Below are positions 32,411 to 38,813 of a stretch of 38,813 nt of DNA, piece by piece. Location: NCBI GenBank assembly GCA_017504245.1, contig JAFVRQ010000058.1, forward strand, positions 1-38,813, written 5' to 3'. The stretch comes from Clostridia bacterium. GTDB lineage: Bacteria > Bacillota > Clostridia > Oscillospirales > CAG-272. Every line of letters starts with the position of its first letter. The first letter of the stretch is position 1. The position numbers and the translations under genes were made by a program. The notes below the pieces were generated by a model that worked only from the letters and a program-made list of their open reading frames with translations, did no database searches and was not told where the DNA came from.

Positions 32411-33490
32411 ATGGACATAAGCTTTTTTAAAAAATTAAATAAGCAAAGCTTGGGCAAATACGAATCGCTTATGAATTCTATTGCGGTTTCTGCTTTAGTC
32501 TGCTTTGTTTTTATATACGTTGGGGGATATACTCTTGAGTTTTTGGGCTCTGTTATGTATGAAGCGTTAGGCAGTACCAACACCTTTAACTTTATATTTC
32601 TAATTATTCAATGCATAGCCGATTTTGCTACTATACTTGTGCCTGTTAAGATATTTAATTTTATGAATTCAAGCACATACAGTGATGAATATATGCCCGT
32701 TGAAAAGAAGATTTTGCCAGAGGGTGCTATTCCTTACGTCTTGTTATTGGGACTTAGCGCAAACCATATTGTAGCTCTGTTCAATGATAAGATAGTGGAT
32801 TTATTTGGTAATTCAAATAGCGCGGCAGACTTTTTGTATCGCGGTGGATTTCAATATAATTATCAGATATTTTTCTATTTGTTCAGCATATCGGTCATTC
32901 CCGCTATAGCTGAAGAAATTTTCTGTCGCAAGGCATTGTGCAATGCGTTAGCTCCTTACGGGCAAAAGACGTCGATAATAGTAAGTGCGCTTGTTTTTTC
33001 TTTGCTTCACGCTGATTTTGCAAGATTTATATACACATTTGTGTTTGGAATTGCTGCGGCTTGGCTTTACGTTGGTACTAAAAGCTTAAAATGGTCGATG
33101 CTTATGCACTTTATTAATAACTTTTTGGCAGGATTGTCAATTGTTCTTTATTATAAGGTTTCGAGCGATGCATACAATATTTTCAATACTATTCTCCTTA
33201 TTGTTTACATACCTATGGCAATTATTTGTGTATGGAGATTACTTAAAATCAAAAAAGAGCGAGATGATATGGAAAGATTGGCAGCAAGGATTGGCGGCAC
33301 GTTAGAGCAATACAACGAGCACAAGAAAAAGTATGCTAAAAGACTTGAAATGCTTCCCACTGAAGACGGAGAAGAAATAATCCCCCTTACAAGAAAAGAA
33401 AAGAGCAAGGGCTTTTTCTCGCCGTTAATGATTGTATATATAGTAATTGCCTTGCTTTTGGCTCTTGGCAAGTTTTATAATCAAATATGA
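32411..33490 (+). CDS. CPBP-family intramembrane protease 1
   Basis: 359 aa from the ATG at 32411, which has AGGGG 7 nt upstream; the ATG at 32405 overlaps the alr stop but its SD is too close. About eight membrane helices. The CPBP/CAAX-protease motifs are complete: AEEIFCR with the Glu pair (about 166-171), SLLH (about 195-199) and HFINN (about 233-237). The C-terminus is a charged cytoplasmic tail with a TM segment at the very end. Such proteases cut prenylated or short peptides within membranes; in Gram-positives some act in bacteriocin maturation or immunity. Paralogous with the next gene; overlap ATGA at 33487. Confidence 0.87.
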   Translation: MDISFFKKLNKQSLGKYESLMNSIAVSALVCFVFIYVGGYTLEFLGSVMYEALGSTNTFNFIFLIIQCIADFATILVPVKIFNFMNSSTYSDEYMPVEKKILPEGAIPYVLLLGLSANHIVALFNDKIVDLFGNSNSAADFLYRGGFQYNYQIFFYLFSISVIPAIAEEIFCRKALCNALAPYGQKTSIIVSALVFSLLHADFARFIYTFVFGIAAAWLYVGTKSLKWSMLMHFINNFLAGLSIVLYYKVSSDAYNIFNTILLIVYIPMAIICVWRLLKIKKERDDMERLAARIGGTLEQYNEHKKKYAKRLEMLPTEDGEEIIPLTRKEKSKGFFSPLMIVYIVIALLLALGKFYNQI

Positions 33491-34461
33491 AAAAACAAGA
33501 TAGAAGAATTTACGTTTCTCTTATCAACCGCATAGCACTTGTGATGCTCGTTAACCAAGGACTGATTTTGGTGCTTTCAAAATTGCTTGGCACCTTGAAA
33601 AATATTCCCGATGCGGCATATCTTTTGCTTGAATGCGCGGTTTACTTTTTATCCTTCGTTTTGCCCGTGGTTTTATTCAATAAAATGAATAAAAATTCAC
33701 AAAAGGAGATTTATGAGCCAAAGGAGAGCGAGAAAAAATCACCGCTTTACGTTGCAATGCTGTTCGGTATGGGGCTTGTGTTCATATATTGTTCATCATT
33801 TGTTAACTATTTTATAGTAAATTTCTTCACGGATTATTCCGAATTTTCGAGCGAATTTCTGTGGTTCGTGGAGTTAAAGCAGCCGTATCAGATAATAATT
33901 TACTTCATTTCCTATGCGATAATCCCCGCGCTTGTTGAGGAGCTTTTGTTCAGGGGAACGGTTTGCCGTTCGTTAACTGTATATGGAAAGGGAACAGCCA
34001 TTGTAATTAGTGCAGTTCTTTTTGCGCTTATGCATACCAATATTGAGCAGATTCTCTATACCTTTGTGGCGGGTCTTTTCTTTGGGTGGCTATACGTTGA
34101 AACGAAAAGCATTTTAGCACCTGCCTTGCTTCATTTCGTGAATAATTCTATTTCTGTTGTGGGTGAAATTCTTTATCAGAATTGCTCGCCAATTGTTTAT
34201 GAAGCATATATTTCGCTAACCGACGTGGCAACCTTGTGCTTTGGCTTGCTTTCCTGCGTTGGGTTCCTTTGCCTTTATAAAAAGAAAATAATCAGCTTCA
34301 AAAAGGGAATTGAAATGAAGCCCGACGAGAACGGAAACGATGTTCTTCCTTTAAGTGTTAACGAAAGAATTTCCGGATTTTTCTCGGTTGGAATGATTAT
34401 ATTCGTGGTTTATTGCGTTGCAATTATGTCTTATTACGTTTATTTGAGTGTGGTTTTATGA
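33487..34461 (+). CDS. CPBP-family intramembrane protease 2
   Basis: 324 aa, starts inside the stop of the first CPBP gene (ATGA). Motifs: VEELLFRG (about 148-155), FALMH (about 178-182) and HFVNN (about 216-220), so all catalytic positions are present. The C-terminal part shares the GEE/GND-x(2)PL(T/S) segment (DENGNDVLPLSVNER here, EDGEEIIPLTRKEK in the first gene), confirming tandem duplication. Many positions differ, so the duplication is not recent. Role within an alr-tadA operon unknown. Confidence 0.87.
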   Translation: MKKQDRRIYVSLINRIALVMLVNQGLILVLSKLLGTLKNIPDAAYLLLECAVYFLSFVLPVVLFNKMNKNSQKEIYEPKESEKKSPLYVAMLFGMGLVFIYCSSFVNYFIVNFFTDYSEFSSEFLWFVELKQPYQIIIYFISYAIIPALVEELLFRGTVCRSLTVYGKGTAIVISAVLFALMHTNIEQILYTFVAGLFFGWLYVETKSILAPALLHFVNNSISVVGEILYQNCSPIVYEAYISLTDVATLCFGLLSCVGFLCLYKKKIISFKKGIEMKPDENGNDVLPLSVNERISGFFSVGMIIFVVYCVAIMSYYVYLSVVL

Positions 34462-34913
34462 AAGAACAGTTTATGTTGAGAGCCCTTGAAAATGCAAAAA
34501 TTGCCTATCAAAACGGGGATGTTCCCGTTGGCGCGGTGATAGTGCGTGACGGCGTGATTATTGCTGAAGCATATAATGAGAGGGAGCTTACCGGCAGAGC
34601 AACCGCTCACGCGGAAATTCTTGCTATTGAGCGCGCCTCTGAAAAGCTTGGCAGGTGGCGACTTTCCGATTGCGAAATGTACGTTACCCTTGAGCCCTGC
34701 TCGATGTGTGCCGGGGCAATTCTCAATGCCCGAATAGGTAAGGTTTGCTTTGCGCTTCGGGATTTGCGCTCGGGCGCGCTTGGGAGTATTTTAGATCTGA
34801 ATGCTTATCCGCTTTTATACAAGGTGGCAACCGAGGAAGGACCGTTTGCAGATGAGAGCCGCGAGCTTCTTTCAAGCTTTTTTAAGGAGAGAAGAGCCCA
34901 AAAGCAAAAATAA
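34458..34913 (+). CDS. tadA: tRNA adenosine(34) deaminase TadA
   Basis: 151 aa from the ATG at 34458, which overlaps the stop of the second CPBP gene (ATGA); an upstream in-frame start at 34413 would lie within that gene and add a non-homologous stretch. Zinc-dependent deaminase motif HAE (H50, E52) and PCSMC (C80, C83) are intact, and the family core VPVGAVIVRDGVIIAEAYN is clear. Converts A34 of tRNA-Arg(ACG) to inosine. Last gene of the alr operon, followed by a terminator. Confidence 0.95.
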   Translation: MKEQFMLRALENAKIAYQNGDVPVGAVIVRDGVIIAEAYNERELTGRATAHAEILAIERASEKLGRWRLSDCEMYVTLEPCSMCAGAILNARIGKVCFALRDLRSGALGSILDLNAYPLLYKVATEEGPFADESRELLSSFFKERRAQKQK

Positions 34914-34919
34914 AAAACA

Positions 34920-34958
34920 AAACGGTCTGTTTACATTAACGTATCAGACCGTTTCGCT
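34920..34958. terminator. Bidirectional terminator between tadA and acpP
   Basis: AAACGGTCTG pairs with CAGACCGTTT. T-rich sequence follows on the plus side, and on the minus side a stronger T-run, TTTTGTTTTTTATTTTT, follows for acpP. Confidence 0.85.
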
Positions 34959-34976
34959 TTTGATATTTAGTTTTGA

Positions 34977-35198
34977 TTAAAGTGTTTCAAGATAGTTAAC
35001 AACGTCACGAATAGTAACGAACTGACCGATATTTTCGTCGTCGATTTCGATGTCGAATTTATCTTCGCAAATCATAACAAGGTCAGCAAGCTCGATAGAG
35101 TTGATACCGAGGTCGTTTGTGAGTTCTGCATCAAGAGTGATGAGATTTTCCTCAACTCCGAGCTCTTCCATAAGAATCTGTTTTACTTTTTCAAACAT
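34977..35198 (-). CDS. acpP: Acyl carrier protein
   Basis: 73 aa, usual ACP length. The phosphopantetheine-attachment serine is S34 in DLGINSIELADLVM; Asn replaces the Asp that usually precedes it (DSL motif). Acidic throughout, four-helix pattern. Carries acyl chains in fatty-acid synthesis or a related pathway; no fab genes are adjacent, so it may be the house-keeping ACP or a specialised one. SD AAGGAG 6-7 nt before ATG, consensus promoter at 35286-35314. A PPTase that could activate it is encoded at 7447-8046. Confidence 0.9.
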   Translation of the reverse strand: MFEKVKQILMEELGVEENLITLDAELTNDLGINSIELADLVMICEDKFDIEIDDENIGQFVTIRDVVNYLETL

Positions 35199-35285
35199 AA
35201 TAATCTCCTTAATTTCTGTGTCTTAATCGAATGTTGAGTTTAAATATTTATGCAATAATATGCATTTTCAAACCCGTTCCTGATT

Positions 35286-35314
35286 ATTATACATATTTTT
35301 ATTGCGTTTGTCAA
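35286..35314 (-). promoter_or_regulatory. Sigma-A promoter of acpP
   Basis: On the minus strand consensus TTGACA (35314-35309) and TATAAT (35291-35286) with a 17-nt spacer; about 80 nt of leader. Confidence 0.9.
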
Positions 35315-35349
35315 CAATTTATTTGAAATTTTTTTCAGAAAGGGTAAAA

Positions 35350-37635
35350 ATGAGGGCATTTTCAAAGAAATATTTGGTGTGGATTTCCTTGATTTTCCTT
35401 GCTTTCTCGGGGTTTTCCTTCAATTTTAATAATTTTATATTTTTTGTCGTATTTGTGCTTTTTATTGCTCTGCTTTGGTTAATTTTGAAAAAGAGAAGCA
35501 AAAAACAGAGTAATTTGAACGTGATTTCTCTATGTCTTTTGATTTCATCCGTTCTCGGCGTTTTATGCTCGCGCAGTCTGGTGCTTGTTAATGATAAAAG
35601 GGTCGAAGAATTTTCGGGTGAGCATTTGCTTTCGGGCTACGTGCTTGATGTCGCGTCGCGCGAGGAATACTTTAGCGAATACCTTGTGAGGGTTGAGGAG
35701 CTTGACAAGGAGAGGAGGAGCTTTGACCTGCTTCTTATAACTGAGTATAATTCCGAGCTTGAGCGTGGCGACTTTATTGAATGGATCGGAGATTTGATTC
35801 CATCGCAAAATTATGGCAAGGCGTTATATTTATTAAGTAACAGTGTTTACGATTATCCGCTTGCCTGTGTGCTGAAATCGGGAGCGGAGATAGTTTATAA
35901 CGAAAGGGAATTTCGTTTTCCTCTTATGCTTTCAGATCTGAATTCAAAGCTATCCGCTACCTTGAAGGCAACCTTGGGTACGAAAAACGGATCGCTTGCA
36001 AGTGCGCTCCTGCTCGGCAACCGCGATTTGCTCTCAGACAGCACGCTCCGCGATTTTAAGCGCGCGGGTGTTTATCATCTTTTGGCGCTGAGCGGCTTGC
36101 ACGTTGCAATTTTAATTGGGATTTTGGAATGGATTTTGAAAAAATGCTTTATTCCGACAAAGCTCAGGATATTTTTGCTCGGTTCAATGTCTTTGTTTTA
36201 TATTGCGCTAACGGGCTTTGCGCTCTCAGCGTGCCGCTCGATGCTGATGCTTTGGGTTGTGTATATCTCGTTGCTTTTGCAAAGGAAACGCGACGTCATG
36301 ACCTCGCTTTTCCTTGCGGTTTCGGTAATCGTATTGCTAAAGCCGAGCGCCGTTCTTGACGTTGGACTTCAGCTTTCGTTTTTGTCAACGTTTGGCGTTA
36401 TTTCTTCAACTTTAATTTGCAAAAAGCTCAAGCTTTTGGGTAAAAAATTCGATAAAAGCTTTGTTGGACTTATCAAATCCTTGGCATATAAATGTTTAAT
36501 TGTCAGCATATCGTCGCTTTGCGTGTTTATTTGCACCTTGCCCGTGGTTATGATATGCTTTGGCGAGGTTTCGCTTGCCACCTTTGTGAGCAATCTTTTC
36601 ATTGGTGCGGTATGCGAGATATTTATGATACTCGCGCTTTTAACTCTTTTCTTTGCGAGAGTGCTTTTCATATATCCCGTGTTCGGCTTTTTTGCGGGGC
36701 TTGTGGGGAATATGATGACGAGCGTGGTATCACTTATTGCTGATATGGAAAGTATTATGCTTTCACTCCGCTATCCAGGTGCGCAAATCTTAGTGTGGGG
36801 GCTTTTTCTCGCATTTATCGTTATGCTTGCGGTTCGTCTGGGAAGAAAATGGACGATATTCGTTCCAAGCGCGATTTTTGGAGCTTTGATATGCGTTAGT
36901 ATTTTATTCTATAATGCTTCGCGTGCAGATTTCGTTCGCGCGGAGTACTATTACGGCGACGGAATTGTGCTTTCATCAAGTGAGGGAATTTATATCTGCG
37001 ATATGTCCGACGGCTCGTTTGGTAATCTCTATGAAGGTGTGGCTATAGCGAAGGAGAATTGCTTTACCGAAATTGACGGGGTCATACTTACTCATTATCA
37101 CGCAGATCACGTTATTTCGCTAAAACGCTTTGCAAGGGAATTTATGGTGCGAGCAGTCTTTCTTCCAATGCCCCAAAACGAAAAAGAGAATTTGAATATG
37201 AGAAGCATCGTTCGAGTTCTCAACGAAGAAGGGGTGGAGGCGTATATTTACAGCTCAAATGAGGTGCTGAATATCCTTTCGGGCGAGCTTGTTTTGAGCG
37301 ATAGAGCTTATACGGGCAATTACGCGCACCCGAGTTATGTGTTGACGTACAAAAACGGTGAATCAAGGATTAGCTTTATCGGTAAGCCTTATTTTAATAC
37401 CTATCTTGAAGAGTCACGCGCTTTTGCGGATTATATTAATGGAAGCAACTATTTGATTATCGGCTCCGACGGGCGCAAAATCAATGAGAGCTTTGAACTG
37501 TTTACATATATAAACGACGAGTGTGAGACGTCATTTGCGGACAGGGAAAGCTTTCTTTTATCCGATTATGAAGAATATATGGATTGGATGAAAATATATT
37601 TCGACGTTGAATACAAAAAATATGATCTAAAATAA
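35350..37635 (+). CDS. comEC: ComEC/Rec2-family DNA uptake channel protein
   Basis: 761 aa from the ATG at 35350 (SD AGAAAGGG 5 nt upstream); a longer TTG-initiated frame to 35302 overlaps the acpP promoter. Order: N-terminal membrane pair, DUF4131-type soluble region (about 55-180), the ComEC competence core with NRDLLSDSTLRDFKRAGV and LALSGLHVAIL near residue 245 and about eight further helices (to about 515), then a metallo-beta-lactamase-like domain (about 530-745) with ILTHYHADH near residue 581. ComEC forms the channel for single-stranded DNA entry during natural transformation. comEA and comEB are not adjacent. No strong promoter seen. Confidence 0.92.
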   Translation: MRAFSKKYLVWISLIFLAFSGFSFNFNNFIFFVVFVLFIALLWLILKKRSKKQSNLNVISLCLLISSVLGVLCSRSLVLVNDKRVEEFSGEHLLSGYVLDVASREEYFSEYLVRVEELDKERRSFDLLLITEYNSELERGDFIEWIGDLIPSQNYGKALYLLSNSVYDYPLACVLKSGAEIVYNEREFRFPLMLSDLNSKLSATLKATLGTKNGSLASALLLGNRDLLSDSTLRDFKRAGVYHLLALSGLHVAILIGILEWILKKCFIPTKLRIFLLGSMSLFYIALTGFALSACRSMLMLWVVYISLLLQRKRDVMTSLFLAVSVIVLLKPSAVLDVGLQLSFLSTFGVISSTLICKKLKLLGKKFDKSFVGLIKSLAYKCLIVSISSLCVFICTLPVVMICFGEVSLATFVSNLFIGAVCEIFMILALLTLFFARVLFIYPVFGFFAGLVGNMMTSVVSLIADMESIMLSLRYPGAQILVWGLFLAFIVMLAVRLGRKWTIFVPSAIFGALICVSILFYNASRADFVRAEYYYGDGIVLSSSEGIYICDMSDGSFGNLYEGVAIAKENCFTEIDGVILTHYHADHVISLKRFAREFMVRAVFLPMPQNEKENLNMRSIVRVLNEEGVEAYIYSSNEVLNILSGELVLSDRAYTGNYAHPSYVLTYKNGESRISFIGKPYFNTYLEESRAFADYINGSNYLIIGSDGRKINESFELFTYINDECETSFADRESFLLSDYEEYMDWMKIYFDVEYKKYDLK

Positions 37636-37655
37636 CAAAAAAATATAAAATCCTA

Positions 37656-37684
37656 TTGAAAAAAGCGGAGATTTGTGATATTAT
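37656..37684 (+). promoter_or_regulatory. Promoter for the 37722 membrane protein
   Basis: TTGAAA (37656-37661) and TATTAT (37679-37684) with a 17-nt spacer. Confidence 0.65.
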
Positions 37685-37721
37685 ATTAGTTGTTATTTAT
37701 TAGATGTTACGGAGAGGTATT

Positions 37722-38417
37722 ATGAAAACAGATAAAATATTAAACGTGCTTTTGTGGTCGGTTTCGGGTATTTCGCTCGTGCTTGTTATACTTGCAACTA
37801 TATTCTCATTCAGAACAACTGCTTTGTTTACCAGAGTGATTCTTATTTTGGTTGCGGTTTTGTTCCTCGTCCTTGCAGGACTTATCGCTTACCTTGCTTA
37901 TATGGATACCTTTAAGGTAACTCCAAGTCAGTATGGCTCAACGAAAAAGCCGCTCAACTATTTCCTTAATGCAGACGGAAAGAGAAACGGTATCGCGCTT
38001 GATGATCTCACCTTTGAGATTATTGATAAGCAGATGAACCACTTCATCATTGACGCATTCGGCTCACCCATCGCGCTTTGGAAAAACAGTGTGTTTTCGG
38101 GCGAGCAGGAGGTTTTCGGTAAGGATGGCGCATTCAAGGTGCTTCTTGCTTATAAGATGCTTTCCGATCTTCAGGTGCAGCGCAGTAAAAAGGTTTGGAA
38201 GATGTTCTTTGAGCTTCCCGACGTTGATTTTTCGGATTTGCAGGAGTGCTTGGTTAAAAACGGTGACGACGAGCTTGCAAAGAATCTCAATATGTATCGC
38301 TTAACGGGTGAGAGTTCCGTTGGTGAAGCGGCTGCGTTCCTTGATGAAAACGCAAGCTATATTCAACGCAGAATGCTTAACTACGTTACAAGAAAAATTC
38401 ATAGCTTTGATATGTAA
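37722..38417 (+). CDS. Small membrane protein, unknown function
   Basis: 231 aa from the ATG at 37722 (SD GGAGAGG 4-5 nt upstream). Two N-terminal membrane segments (about 8-31 and 37-62) are followed by a soluble cytoplasmic-type domain (about 75-231) with no predicted signal. The domain has mixed helices and a C-terminal helical part (QRRMLNYVTRKIHSFD). No family recognised. It lies downstream of comEC but has its own promoter and a strong terminator, so co-regulation is not implied. Confidence 0.78.
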   Translation: MKTDKILNVLLWSVSGISLVLVILATIFSFRTTALFTRVILILVAVLFLVLAGLIAYLAYMDTFKVTPSQYGSTKKPLNYFLNADGKRNGIALDDLTFEIIDKQMNHFIIDAFGSPIALWKNSVFSGEQEVFGKDGAFKVLLAYKMLSDLQVQRSKKVWKMFFELPDVDFSDLQECLVKNGDDELAKNLNMYRLTGESSVGEAAAFLDENASYIQRRMLNYVTRKIHSFDM

Positions 38418-38421
38418 AAAA

Positions 38422-38466
38422 TCCGCAGAGCAGGGTGTTTGATGCCTTGCTCTGCGGTTTTTTTGC
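38422..38466 (+). terminator. Rho-independent terminator
   Basis: CCGCAGAGCA pairs with TGCTCTGCGG, followed by seven T. Confidence 0.9.
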
Positions 38467-38492
38467 TGTTTTTTAGATATTTTTTGAAAATC

Positions 38493-38523
38493 ATTACACT
38501 TTTTCGAAAAAATCTTGACTATA
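38493..38523. promoter_or_regulatory. Shared motif, copy 2 (candidate ECF-regulon site)
   Basis: ATTACACTTTTTCGAAAA followed by AATCTTGACTATA; near-identical to 19232-19263. Only element G follows within the window. Confidence 0.3.
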
Positions 38524-38534
38524 GTAGTGTAGGA

Positions 38535-38813
38535 AAATTGTGATTTATCGAGTAGTTATAAAAATAAAAATGTTGTTCTTTTTTGAAAAAAAGCCCCGTG
38601 AACCCCCAAAACTGCGCACGCTCGTTTCGGGGAACCCCTGACACCAAAAAACTTTTAAAAGTGGGTAAAAGAGTAGCCGTGAAGTTAGCGAAAACTCTAC
38701 TAAACTCCGCGCAAATCGTTCCAACGGTGTTGGAACAAAACGATTTAGCTCACACGTTCGCAAAATCTGTGATTTGCTACCACTGAATATAGCCATTTTG
38801 GTAGCTATATGGC
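38535..38813 (-). repeat. Element G: inverted copy cut by the window end
   Basis: Begins AAATTGTGATTTATCGAG and continues as the reverse complement of element F. It contains the optional insert of about 50 bp (about 38593-38645) that also occurs in A, the CTTTTAAAAG arm, then module 2 in reverse with the perfect palindrome GTTCCAAC-GGT-GTTGGAAC. It runs off the window in the TAGCCATTTTGG stem. No gene in 38467-38813; small ORFs follow the palindromes. Confidence 0.8.

Noticed and set aside
1..38813. CRISPR array
   Set aside because: No short direct repeats with regular unique spacers; the 69-bp period at 13540-14210 is an in-frame LRR coding repeat.

Overview
The window reads as chromosomal DNA of an uncultured, moderately low-GC member of Clostridia (Bacillota). 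Evidence: near-consensus sigma-A promoters with 17-nt spacers, strong purine-rich Shine-Dalgarno (SD) sites, Rho-independent terminators, T-box leaders on thrS and valS, a sporulation-type DUF3794/LysM protein, many small lipoproteins and BspA-type leucine-rich-repeat surface proteins. Family or genus cannot be set from the sequence. Both ends of the window lie inside copies of a repeat, so it may be a complete assembly contig.

Layout. 0-5 kb: a cysteine-rich membrane protein, a DUF3794/LysM protein and a Cthe_2159-like lipoprotein. 5-8 kb: glutamine synthetase, an SGNH/SASA esterase and a phosphopantetheinyl transferase. 8-14.4 kb: two BspA-like lipoproteins flanking a stand-alone sugar-importer ATPase (MsmK/UgpC type). 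14.4-19 kb: tRNA-Ser(GCU) with an unusual duplicated downstream region, a lipoprotein, a GtrA protein, an ECF sigma/anti-sigma pair and a frameshifted mntP. 19-27 kb: a duplicated-domain lipoprotein, thrS with a T-box, a divergent methylglyoxal-synthase-like gene, a solitary winged-helix protein, and valS with a T-box. 27-30.4 kb: a minus-strand unit of 31-codon leader ORF, attenuator-like hairpin, lipoprotein and secreted metzincin (apparently ATT start), then a divergent holin-like pair. 31-35 kb: a tightly overlapped operon alr-CPBP-CPBP-tadA. 35-38.4 kb: acyl carrier protein, ComEC and a small membrane protein.

The strongest unexplained signal is a family of non-coding, palindrome-rich intergenic elements, nine copies (A-I, about 2.8 kb, roughly 7% of the window). 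They share imperfect terminal inverted repeats (one end AAATTGGGATTTAKCGGG, the other AAATTTTGATTTRTCGGGG) and contain interchangeable internal modules. Two modules fold as multi-branch junctions. Between copies some stems have completely different sequences yet remain perfectly paired, which argues that folding is selected. Nearly every copy lies within a few to about 70 nt of a Rho-independent terminator, including one between the thrS T-box terminator and the thrS SD. I know no named family matching them and see no transposase in the window.

Other points of interest: the constant/variable-hairpin repeat after tRNA-Ser, tandem palindromes next to a promoter, the leader-peptide attenuator, the ATT start, a degraded methylglyoxal synthase active site, the orphan holin-like pair, and paired CPBP proteases in a cell-wall/translation operon.
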